Source: Pseudoscleropodium purum (taxonomy: Eukaryota; Streptophyta; Bryopsida; Hypnales; Brachytheciaceae). From it: a stretch of DNA of 64,000 nucleotides. The stretch spans positions 33,461,063 through 33,525,062 of the forward strand of contig OZ017795.1 in assembly GCA_963969395.1 (NCBI GenBank). Reading direction: 5' to 3'. Shown piece after piece: positions 15,079-26,000 of this stretch; the first letter of the stretch is position 1; each line of letters starts with the position of its first letter. The translations under genes and the position numbers were made by a program. The notes under the pieces were generated by a model. The model was given only the letters and a program-made list of their open reading frames with translations, searched no databases and was not told where the DNA came from.

Positions 15079-15518
15079 AAGCGCTTCGACGTCCATATTT
15101 TGCACGATAAACAAAGGTCTTCATGGCACTATATAGTCCAACTAACTTTTCATTCATTCAATGTAAAATTTGAAATTAAAAAAGGTAGCCTTCCTTTATG
15201 ACCAAATTTATGAATTCTTGGTAAATGATATTTTTGTACAAAGATATGAGCTAAAATGTGCAAAAATTCATGAAAGGATTGCGACGTTTAATATAAGTAC
15301 CCAAATATTCACGTTGCATTGTGTATAAAGCAATTGTAAGAAGGTAGTTGAATAAAAATTCTACTATTAAATTGAATTAGTTGACGTCTAATCACTTAGT
15401 AAACCGCTTAATGTCCAAGTCTTTGCAAGTGTGTTTTGGCTATCGAAAAAGAGCATGGACTTATAGTTATCCCCAATGAAGCAAATTGTTCTTTTTTCAA
15501 AATCTAACGGTATAGATG

Positions 15519-15718
15519 TTTAGCCCCTAAAGTTCTTTTCACTAAAAACACTTCAAAACTGCTATTAGTAGTGCAAATACCAAGTCTTGGAAGAAAAATA
15601 CTTTTGGGCATATGTAACCGTAGGATCTTGTAGTAAATTAGTTGGAAAAGATGTGGAAAAAATTTTAAACAAATCCACCATTTGGATTGTAAGATATTAG
15701 ATATTGAATGTTTCATTT
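15519..15718 (+). mobile_element. TTAA-family fragment (5' end only)
   Basis: Starts TAGCCCCTAAAGTTC and follows the first 200 bases of the TTAA family (AAAACACTTCAAAACTGC, then the GGATCTTGTAGTAAA landmark), then stops. A truncated insertion inside the proposed hAT element. Confidence 0.65.
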
Positions 15719-15719
15719 A

Positions 15720-17690
15720 AGGGGGCTACTCAATTATGTCTATTAATGAACAATTGGTAGGCTAACAAACCTAACTTAGCATGTATTTTAATATTTGTTG
15801 CAATTGTTTTAGGAATATTATAACATAATACTATTATAATATTCTTATAAATGATATAGTACTAAATCATTTCAAAATCAACAATATTCAAACACAATCT
15901 GTCAATCTTGTCTTCCATACTCCTTTAATGATATATATATATATATAAAATATATTAGATAAATCAACATGAACAAATCAATGATTATATATTTCATAAA
16001 TATATTCTTCATCAATAAAATAAGAGTGCATGTTCAAATATAGACAAAGATGGTTTCTCCATTTGTTCCCAAAAATTAAATAAACAAATAGAGAAAGATA
16101 TGAAGTGAATGTTACTTGGAGAATTGAAGGGAAAGAAATTGAAGTACTCAATTGCATTTTATTAAATTGAAAAATTGCATGTGGATGGCATGAATTAATC
16201 TTCATAGATGCTAAACTCATACGAGTTGCATTTCAACATTTATGATTTATGCAATTGATTGAATTGAAAGCTCTTGTAATTACATTTTCAAATTTTCGAT
16301 TCAATCATTCAAATTTGCAAGAGTGATTTATGATAGATTTATAACTTTAAATGTGAAAGCATTCAATGCCTTTATGCGTTTGTTCATCAATATATTAATT
16401 TTAAATAAATAATATATATTTTTTATAACATATACATAAACCATTGCATTAAAAAAAACAAAAACTAAGAGCCAAGCCAAATAGGCTGGTCAAATGAAGA
16501 GAACAAGAGAACAAGAGAACAAGAGCCCTACGAGAAAGCAAAGGAAAAAAAAAAATATCAAAAAGATTCAAAGGAAGGAGCAAGATGCATTCTTGCAAGA
16601 CCGTAGAATACATAATGATTTCAAAATCCAAACACAAATATATTTTCTATTTCAATGAGAATCAAAAATGAACTACCCTGCTCTCAAAGATTGTACAATG
16701 TACACGTTATACAAAATGAACATATAACAGAAAGAGTAGAAGACATTGTTTATCATGATTGAAAACTAAAATGATTTTTTTTTTCTATGTAGAATATTTT
16801 ATGAAATGTAACAATGTATTTAATTATCATAGTAATTGGTAGAAATCTTTGTGCAATACATAGAAACATTTCATTTATGTGGAGTTTTTCATTTATTTAG
16901 GATTAAAATTGAAGTATTATACTCTACAAAGTACAAATTGAAAACAATATCATATACCTAAGTTCAAAAGTTTGCAATTGTTTCGTGAATTCATTTTGAA
17001 AACTCAAACGAAGAAATATTTTATAATCAATATATGTTGTTCATTTGAATCATTTCAAAATTCGAATTCCGAATTCAATTCCTATTTATAATAGAAATTA
17101 TGTTTGTCAATTTTTTAGATCTTTAAACAATGAACCCTCTTTTTTAAAATTAATATTTAAAAACATCTGAAATAAGAATATTGGAATTACCCTTCAAAAT
17201 AAATATAGCACATGTATAAGTGTATAATGTATTCTACTCTACCAACTCAAGTAACGAATTTTCCTATGTTTTTAAGGAAAAATATAGCCATATATGATTT
17301 GAAAGTTAAAACATTGATTCTTTTTCTTTGTTTTCAAATCTAATCAAAATTTCATTAAAAAATATGAAAGACTTGATGTTCATTTGAAGATCGTGATGCA
17401 CTTTTAATTAGAAATCCCAACCTTTCATTAAATATCATGAGGTTGAAATCCATTAAACTGTTATTCTAATTATGTATTGGGGCCTTTTTAAAAAATTTCA
17501 TTTGTTTACGATGAAAAAGGAATTGACTATCTCTGCAAAACATTTGATTTCCTAATGAACTTTAAAAAAATCCCCACCATCTTCAGATCTTCTCAAAACC
17601 TATTTAGAAGGATAATATGAGTAAATAATCCAAACATATTCAACTTAACCACATTCCCCTCATTCGTAAAACAATTTAGGGGAGAAAAGA
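15720..17690. other. AT-rich spacer, no gene seen
   Basis: No credible coding sequence. Contains a short (AT)n tract near 15932-15950. Confidence 0.5.
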
Positions 17691-17692
17691 AA

Positions 17693-17730
17693 AGGTTTAG
17701 GGTAATTAGGGTATAGGGTTTAGGGTTTAC
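17693..17730. repeat. Interstitial telomere-like TTTAGGG motif cluster
   Basis: Several units of GGTTTAGGG/TAGGGTTT in about 38 bases, including TAGGGTTTAGGGTTTAC. Too short for a telomere relic, so it may be chance or a decayed promoter telo-box cluster. Confidence 0.5.
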
Positions 17731-17862
17731 ATTTTAAAAAAAAAATGATAAATCAATTACATTGATCCTCATTTAGCAGTGATTATTAGGCTGTTTTTTT
17801 TGGAAATGTTACCGCTCTTTTTGAGTAATATCGGCCTCATAGGATGCTCCAATAGATAGCTA

Positions 17863-17995
17863 GGCGGACGCCGTCGGCGGTCAGTGTTTAAGTGGGGCGG
17901 TCGGCGTGTCCAAAGCGTGAACGGCGTCGGAAGGCGAACAGTGCGGACAGTCCCGTCCGCCCGCCCGTCCACTTCAGCCCTGTCCGGGCCGTTGC
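17863..17995. repeat. CpG-rich block upstream of the hAT transposase
   Basis: Contains GGCGGACGCCGTCGGCGG, GCGGACAGTCCCGTCCGCC and similar words. Same composition as the blocks at 12.5, 14.7 and 22.0 kb. It lies about 270 bases before the first transposase frame. No hAT terminal sequence is visible next to it. Confidence 0.6.
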
Positions 17996-18259
17996 TTGTT
18001 TTTGAATGGAAACCCTAAAAATGAACCTTTAATTTTCTAGAGGGGACTATAAATGTTAAAAGAGAAGCTTTGGTATTCACTCTTGAAAAATTGAACGCTA
18101 AGATTTCCAAGGGCTATGAGCTTCAATTTATTGAGTCTCTTGCTTGGTAATGCATAGTTCGGTGGACGGGGGGGCTTTGATTTTCAAAGCTTTGTGTGAC
18201 TAATTTCATTGATATTGTATACATTGTCACGTTGTGGGTTTCAAATTTAAAACATTTTA

Positions 18260-21200
18260 TTGGTTTCTTTTGAAATTAAGGTAAAACATACACTTGTCAG
18301 TTTGGTGGCCAAACCAACGGGGGATTTTTCTCCTTGGTTTAGTGTGCAAGAAGGTGGTAAAGTAAAATGTAGGCTTTGCAAAGCGAGCATGTCAAGGAAG
18401 CTCAGCCGTATGTTCAGCCACTTAGGCTATTCTGGGCTTGGAGGTGTACGTGATAAAGAGGTGAGCCTTTGTCCACGATTATCAATGGCAATTCGAGATT
18501 TATTTCGGCATTGCGAAGGAGTTTTTCCAAAACGCGTTGTAATGGACAATGTGGATGGCAACCCTGGCCGTTCAGATGTCCAAGAGTTTTCGGCCGGAAA
18601 GGCTGTGTCGCATTCTGACCACGAAGACTCTTGTCCAACGTCCAAAGAATTGGTATCAATGGTATGTGCCACAACTGAAATGACTTTGAGTACGGAAGCT
18701 TCTGGTGAACGTGAAACCCTGAGGGCATCAAGTTCTAGGCCTCAGAGGCAAGGGAGCTTAGTGAATGGGTTTGAAGAAGGTCATAGACGCAAATTACATT
18801 CAGTATGGGCAAATTTTTTTATTCGGCGAACATACCATTTTCCGTAGCTCGAAATCCAGCTTTTAAAGAAGTAGTGAAGAAAACGGCTGCGTTCGGTAGG
18901 CCATACATTCCTCCCTCATACCATGACCTTTGGTACAAATTGTTGAATGAGGCGAAGACCAACATTCAGACACAGTTGAATGCACGGACCGAAGATAGCA
19001 TTCAAAAATTTGGAGCAACATTGTCCATTGATGGATGGAGCTCAGTGACTAATCGACCTCTCATCAATGCCATGCTTGTATCATCCGCAGGTGAAGAATT
19101 TCTTGGATGTCTGGATACAAGTGGTTGTGAAAAAAATGCGGAGTACTTGGCAGCTGTGTTGGAAAAGTTCATTGAACAAGTGGGGTCCAAGAACGTCGTG
19201 TTAATAACTACGGATAATGTTCCCGTGAATCCGTTCGCATGGGATGTAATATCTGCAAAATATCCTCATATTTTTTACCAAGGGTGCGTGGTACATGCAT
19301 TGAATTTGTTGTTGAAAGATTGGGCTGCACAGAAATGGATTGCTTCCAAATTGGATAAAGGAGTTCTTGTAGCTAAATTTATCAGGAAGAGACATATGCC
19401 GCTAGCTCTATTGCGAAAGTATTCGCCAAATCTTGGTCTCTTGATGCCTGGGGATACAAGGTTCGCCTCTAAATTTATCATGATGGAGCGTTTGACAAAA
19501 TTGAGAGGAGCATTGGAACAAACGGTGGTAGATCCGCAATGGGTTGAGTATGTACATACTCTCAAGAAGAAACGTGGAGCGAAAGTCCAACCAAAAGACT
19601 TGGCCTTAGCGGTGAAGAAAATTGTTCTTGATGACCATTTTTGGAATTAGTCCATCAATTATGTGGAGATGGTTGAACCAATCATATGTGCACTCCGCGA
19701 TTTGGATTCAAAATCACCATGCATGGGGAAGGTGTTGCATATCATGAGGAAGTTAGAGAAGCACGTGAACGGATTAGAAAGTCCACCATTTTGTTTGCTA
19801 GAAGAACTTGCAATTCCATTGGTACAGTCTTTTTGTGCCCGAAGAAGAATGGTGGACAACGATCTCCAATCAGCCGCAGTTCTTTTGAATCCATACCTTC
19901 TTTATGACAAAGAGCTAGCAGATGACGCAGATGCAATGTCAGGATGTAAGAAAGTTTTGGAGAGAATATATAAACCGGATGAATATGCAGCAGTGGTGAA
20001 GGAATTTGTAACTTTTCGACACAAGGAACCTCCATTCCACAATATGTTGAATCCGGGAGATCAAATGTTGTCCGCACATGCTTGGTAGGATTTTGAAGGT
20101 GCATGTGGCAAGTTTATAGCTCCATTAGCGAAGAGGATATTGGCTCAACCGGTGTCATCATCTTCATGTGAACGGAATTGGAGCAACTATTCTTTTGTTC
20201 ACAACAAATCTCGAAATAAATTGAAGCCGGAGAGAGCAGCGGATTTGGTGTACGTGTATACCAATTCCAAAGTATTAAACGCATCGAAGGAAAAAGATGA
20301 AAAAAAATGGTATAATGATAATGTGGATCCGATGGAATCAGAAGATTCAAATAGGCCGACGTTAGAAGACGATGATGACGATGATGACGAGGATTTGGAA
20401 AGGGCCCTTTCAGCTGTAGATGGCGGAGATGACTTCAATCGTGCGACAACATGGGGAGATAAAGACGTTATGCAAGACTTTCCCGATTTGGTGAATGATA
20501 CGCATGATTATCATCTAAACCGCAAGGATGTCGTTCCCGACAATGCAAACGATGCATATACCTTTTGTGAAGACGAGGACAATGTAGAGGTACAAGAGAA
20601 TCTACCTTCTTTAACTACATATTGCAATGGAATGAGATTCTTGAATAGCGAAAACATTCTATCGGAAAAGGCAAATGCTATTGCCAAAGAGGTGAAAATC
20701 AATGAGAATGCTATTGGTGATGAGGGTAGAAATGAAGAAGTTTTAATTTCTCAATCTCCATCTGTGGCATTAAATATAGTGCAAGGAAACGACAAAAGAG
20801 AAGATGCGGTCATGGAGGTGGACGTTCCAAAAGATGTGGGCAACAATAGTGGTGATGAGGGGGAACCAAATATTGCGGTACAGAAAATTAATGATTCACT
20901 TGGGATGGCAGTCACAAATTCGGCAATTGTGAAGAGTGATAAAGGAAAAGAGCCAATGAAGTCAATTTTTGAAGTACCGAGATCTAGTGCTCTTCCACCA
21001 ATACCGTTGAAGTCTGTTAGTACACGATTGAATGATTCTCAGAGCTTTGGATATGGAAAACGCCTAATGAACATTTCCAAAGAAATTTCTATAGGCGGTA
21101 ATCTACGGAAAATAGCGTCATCACCTACAAGCCTAAGTGATACGGATAGTGATCGGATGCCATTGGCATCTTTGCGTGCTCGCATTTTAGGAAAAGGAAT

Positions 21201-21636
21201 GACGCAAGAACCCATCAAATCAACAAACGGCACTCTATTACTTCAAAAGAAAGCCAAAGTGGAGATAACCGTTCATGGACATGTCGACCCTACATCGAGA
21301 TTGATGGTTCAAGAATCGAGTAACGTGAAAGCGAAAAGAGAAATGCAACCTTTTTCTATCTCTCCAGTGAAGAATAGGACCCCTCTTAATGAAAATGTTG
21401 CTACTTTGTCAAATAGAAAGAAAAGAAAGGTTCCTATTCAAAAAGCCTTTAATCGTTCTGTCAAAGTAAAAAAAGAAAAATTAAATTCGAAAGAAGGGAG
21501 TAAACCTACTTCGAGAGAAGACTTGAAGGAAACAATGATACTTGATTCCAACAATGAAGATGACTCCGACAATGAAGAGGACTCCGATAATGAAGATTTT
21601 GAACAGAGAGCTGCAGGAGAGAGTAGTGGGGCTTAG
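18260..21636 (+). pseudogene. hAT-superfamily transposase (DUF659/hAT dimerisation type), broken
   Basis: The first frame, 18260-18847, carries a BED-like zinc finger (KCRLCKASMSRKL then H). It shifts by one base at the T-run near 18815-18823 into the frame 18805-21636, where the protein continues as KFFYSANIPFSVARNPAF. Further landmarks: LSIDGWSSVTNRP and LITTDNVPVN of the DUF659/RNase-H-like core, GCVVHALNLLLKDW, DTRFAS, and the hATC dimerisation signature VSSSSCERNWSNYSF. The second frame has TAG stops at 19648-19650 and 20086-20088; the latter follows AHAW where hAT proteins commonly have a second W. After the hATC domain comes an unusual tail of about 440 residues: an acidic DDDDDDDEDLE run, a lysine-rich RKKRKVP motif resembling a nuclear signal, and an acidic end. 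As it stands it cannot encode a full transposase. Confidence 0.88.
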
Positions 21637-22019
21637 GTTAGAGGAGATGTGGATTGGCGTCCATAGGAATTGTGGAGATGTGAATTTAGATGTTTGATTG
21701 TTTAGTTGCTCATGATATATAGAGCTCATGTTGACAAATGACAATGGTTTCTTCAATCATTTTATTATAAAATTGTTTGTTTATTGATGATATACATCTC
21801 GCTGGATTTTAAAGTGATTTTGTTTCTAAATCAAAATGAAATTCAACAAAAAAAATTAAAAATATATTTCATATTTTAGCTTTTATATAAATAGTGATAT
21901 ACAACTCTATTGAATCGCAATTGCAATATAAGAAAAATCAAAATCAAAATGACTTCACTCTCAATCTCTCATTGGTGAAAACAATCAAAACAAAAAACCC
22001 AAAACGGGTTTTCTAAGCC

Positions 22020-22145
22020 ACCCCGTCCGTCCGCCCGGCCCCGCGCGTTCGCCTTCCGAGGGCAGGAGGGACACTGCGTTCGCTAGCGTCCGTGCGTCCG
22101 GACGTCCAGAAAACGGATGCTATTTCGGGGCGGACGTAGAGATTC
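22020..22145. repeat. CpG-rich GTCCG/CGGAC block, right end
   Basis: Contains CCCGTCCGTCCGCCCGGCC, GCGTCCGTGCGTCCGGACG and GGGGCGGACG, and lies just inside the GTCAACCCTG end at 22155. It mirrors the left-end block and supports subterminal repeats at both outer ends. Confidence 0.65.
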
Positions 22146-22326
22146 GTCAACCCTGATAATCTTGTATTTTACTCTTAAAATACAAAGTACTCACTAAAAT
22201 ATTACAAGACATATATTGTTGGATTGAAAATTCAATAACTACAACCTTTCATTTGGAGGTCATTTTAATATCTAATTTTATTATGTTCAAAAATAGCACC
22301 GTACATGCCGATTTGTAATTTTTCAT

Positions 22327-23703
22327 CATTATAAGAAATCCATGTTTTTGGTTGTGTTTGACCACTAACAAGTGATGTCCGACAAAACATGAAGATGTCA
22401 AAGGGTATCTAACCTAACAAGGTAGAATTTTGTAGACATTATGAAGAAAATTGATGCATTATTGTAAATCCAAGTGGATGTTACTGTTGATGTTTTATTT
22501 GACATGAATGATGTTAGGATTGTCTTGTTGGACATGTTTCCAGATTTAGATGATGTATTAAACGTCCGTTGTACTAGACAAATGTCAAGTATGAATGACA
22601 ATCCCATCCAATAAGGCCATTTTGAGGAGCTAAAACAATGTGAAATCCTACTATAATTTTGAATTCAAATTTAAAATGTAATATCTGTTCATGAATTTGA
22701 ATCATTTCACTAAAGTGGGACTTTAATATGTCAAAATTGTAAACAAAGGGTAATTTAAATTTTTATAAAATTAAAATTTACTCTATTAGATGTCGCAAAG
22801 GGTTTACCAGACGTTGTTTAACATTTGTTTGTTGCAAAGTTTGTCTGTTTAGGAAGAAAATCCTAAATGAAGTTATATTGATATTTTTTGGGATGTCCAA
22901 AAAAACAAACTGCCATATCAACAAGTAAACCTATTTTGACTATTTGTGCACTATTTGAATTGAAAGTGTTTGAGCTTTTAGTACCCCAAGTTTGCAAATT
23001 TTGTGCACTATTTGAATTGAAAGTATTTGATTCTTTTAGTTCCCCGATTTTGCAATCGTGACCCTGCAATTAAACTAGACAATGATAATTATTGAGGTGT
23101 GGACATTAACAAAGGTAGGCAATTACTGCTTCTTTTGAGGTGGTAGTTAGCTACTAATGGTGCCAAATATTTAGCACCATTTTATTAGAGGGAAGGCAGC
23201 CCTTCTCTCTATTATTGAATGTTATTAATTCAAGAATTATTTTATTTTATTTTATTTTATTTTATATTTTATTTAAATAATTATTCACCAATTTATGTCT
23301 CAAAAAACGTCTAAATTGACATTTCAAAAAGTAATAATAAAATTTTCAAACAATATAAAAGTATATTGACTATGCATGCCATGTCATCTTTTACCCATGA
23401 TGACATCAAGTACTATGTCAAGTGCCATGTCATAGACAAGATAGATTACAAAAAAATTCTAATTGGCTCTCTTTACCTATGTGGTGTCTAAATGTCACAT
23501 TTTGGAGAGATTGGAAGGCTACATTTTTTGTAATGTTAGAAAAACAAGTTCACATTGGGCATGTTTTTTGTGATTGTATCACATTTCTGGTCCATCAATT
23601 GTAACAGATTTTAGATGACATCAATGCTAATCCTTTCTTGTCTAATTCAACATTTGAACACGTTTTCTACATGTCAGAAAAACATCAATGTTTTTATAGT
23701 ATG
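22327..23703. mobile_element. CACTA-like non-autonomous element (tentative)
   Basis: The left end CATTATAAGAAA resembles the plant CACTACAAGAAA terminus, and the right end read inward is CATACTATAAAAA. GATGTC/GACATC-type words recur near both ends. The right end resembles that at 41877 (ACATTTG-ACACGTT- about 40 bases inside). No transposase is visible. An (ATTTT)n tract lies at about 23238-23262. Confidence 0.35.
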
Positions 23704-24099
23704 TATATATATATATATTTATTTATTTATTTATTTAATTTTTTATTTAATTTTATATATTTATATATTTATATAATGATTTAAATTGGAAGTGCCATAT
23801 ATCATTAGATTTGGCTTAGCATGATGTAAGTGCCCAATTCATCACCTAGGACTAGCTATTTTCTTTTTTTCGGTTATTAAAATTTTGAGTGTGAATTATT
23901 ATACAAAAAAACACAAAAGAGTATAAAGTCAAAATAGGCATGTCACATGCTAGTATAGTGTGTGGTCCTAATTAGCTTATTTTTCCTAAATTTGACTTGA
24001 ATTCAACATATAAATAGATTGGAAACCCAAAACTTGTATACATTATAGTATTTATATGGATTTGCCCAAATTGCCTAAATTTGCCTTGCATATGACAAA
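23704..24099. other. AT-rich sequence with low-complexity tract, no gene seen
   Basis: TATATA/TTTA low-complexity sequence at about 23704-23775, then unassigned AT-rich DNA. Confidence 0.5.
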
Positions 24100-26000
24100 A
24101 TATGACTAAATTGGTACAAAAAAACCTATATGAGAACCCTAGATCAAATCCAGAGAGAGGTTTCAATTTTTCCATCATATCGACAAAATAGTAGAAACCC
24201 CAATTGTTGGCTTTCGAGTGAAAAAAACTCAAGATGGACCAGAAGAGGGCATTTACGATATAAGTATGGTGTTTCTAGTGGCGATTGCTCTAGGAATTCA
24301 ATGGCAAAATTGGTTTGCCAAGCTTCTCTTCTATGTGAAAGATTTCCTATTTACCAAAAATTAAAGGAGATAGCACTATAGCAAGATTTGATTCTCCTTT
24401 TTTGAATGTGTAAAATAAGAATATGAGCTTGCACATACTTTTTAGAATTCTATAAGAGGTTCTACAAAAAATTCTAGAATTTTTTAGTAGTCAAAAAATA
24501 TTCTTCCAGATAGTCAATTGCCAAATTTCAAGATGGAAAGTTTGTAAAAATTATTTGGGGTGCAGTAAAATGTCAATAAAAATTAGACTATTTTTTATAT
24601 TAATAACATGCTCCAACAAGTTTCAAAACATTCTAAGGTCTTAGGCTAGTTACTTTTCATAGAAAAATCAAACTTCAAAAATTAGATTTTTACCCTTTTA
24701 GGCAATTAAGTTAGTACTAAGATTTATTACGTTTTTAGCATAGGAAAAAGAGTTTAGGGATTCTTCAAGATCAAAAAATGACCTTTTGGGGCCAATTTTG
24801 TAATCCATTTGTGATTTGGAGTTAATCTCCAAAAGTTAAGAATTGGTTCAATGTAGAAGGTTAAAATTGGTAATATGGGATTAAAATCTCAAATGATAAG
24901 ATTACCATGATAAAATGAGAGGATGTGGATGCCCTTAGAAGAGTATAGATGGGCACTCATTTTCCTCTCAATTCACCCTTTTGTTACTACTTGGTAGCCA
25001 TTATTTAGGCACCTTGAACACATTGATCCACCGGTTGGATTATTGGATTATTTTTTGGTTTCAAATTTGTACATGTGTTGTTTTTGAGCTCCACGGTTAT
25101 TATTTTTCAAGCTTTGAAAGACTTAGGGGATCCCTTCAAACCTTAGTACTTGCTTTGTTAAGTTTGTACTTGTTTTGTATACTTTGCTAGAATTGCAACT
25201 AGAAGTTTTTGAGTCACTAACCCTAAAGCATTCCCTCACCGTACCTTAGCGGTGCCACTTTGGAGGAACTTTAGAAGTTCAATCTTGAGCTTTGTTGGAT
25301 ATTATCAAAAATTGTACTAGTTTGTGTGGTTTTTGTCTTGATTTGGCTTCAAATGGCGAGGCTTTGAATCCCCATTTTTTTGTTTAGAAGTAGTTAAACT
25401 TGTGGTAGTATTGGAGAGTATAGCGAAGCTTTGATCTTAAGTCCCATAGTTGTTCACATATTTTTAGTCATTTTCCAATGTGTAGTAAAGCTTTGATTTA
25501 GAATCCTAGAAGAAAATCCCATAAAAATTGAGTGTTGGTTGATAGTAGCATCCTTCTACTAGTTTACCAAGTTTAGGATCCAAAAAATGGTTTTGGAATT
25601 TCAAGTTAATGTCCCAAAAGGTTAGTGAGTAAGTGAGAAGAGACCCAAAAATATATGAGAGATTGTAGAAGGGGAAAAAGTTTCAAGTAGCCCATGAGTT
25701 TTTAAGTCCAAAAATTAGATAAGGAAAAAATCCAAACCATAGCCTGCCAAAGAGCCCGAGTTGCCAAGGACTGAGGGTCAACAATTGACTTGATGGACTA
25801 AGGATCTGGCATCTCGCAAGTTGCCATGTGGCCCTACCACATCATCACTGTTGCCACCATGTCATCACTTGAAGAAGGGTCTAGGCGAATCAAGAATTGC
25901 CATATGGCCACAAGTCTATAACTATAGGAAAAGAGGAGTGGTAGTCATGTATGAGGTGGGTTGTACTAGCTTGGTTTGTGGTGATTCCAAAACTAGTATA
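24100..26000 (+). repeat. Diverged dispersed repeat, copy A
   Basis: Colinear with 34900-36900. Matching landmarks include GGAGTTAATCT-CAAAAGTTAAGA (24817 and 35779), ACTATTTTTTAT-TAATAA-TGC-CCAAC (24587 and 35406), a CCCTCACCGTACCTTAGCGG-type segment (25226 and 36204) and AAAGCTTTGA. No reverse-transcriptase or other coding motif could be read, so the class is unknown. Confidence 0.55.

Larger units (their letters stand above)
12495..22155. mobile_element. Candidate large hAT transposon carrying a kinase-like gene and a transposase
   Basis: The left end at 12495 reads CAAGGTTGAC and the right end at 22155 reads GTCAACCCTG, a 10-base inverted repeat with one mismatch and of the CAGGG type common in hAT elements. 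The flanking octamers are ACAATCTT (12487-12494) and ATAATCTT (22156-22163), seven of eight identical, as expected for the 8-bp hAT target duplication. Inside lie a kinase-like gene (-), a broken hAT transposase (+) and four CpG-rich GTCCG/CGGAC blocks. About 2.7 kb of AT-rich sequence (15.1-17.85 kb) lies between the two genes. Alternative: two adjacent elements, 12495-15078 (right end TTTCACCCTG) and one ending at 22155. For the first of these the flanking octamers do not match, and no left end of the second is visible. Confidence 0.5.

Noticed and set aside
17693..17730. Relic of a telomere
   Set aside because: Only a few imperfect TTTAGGG units; far too short to support a telomere fusion.
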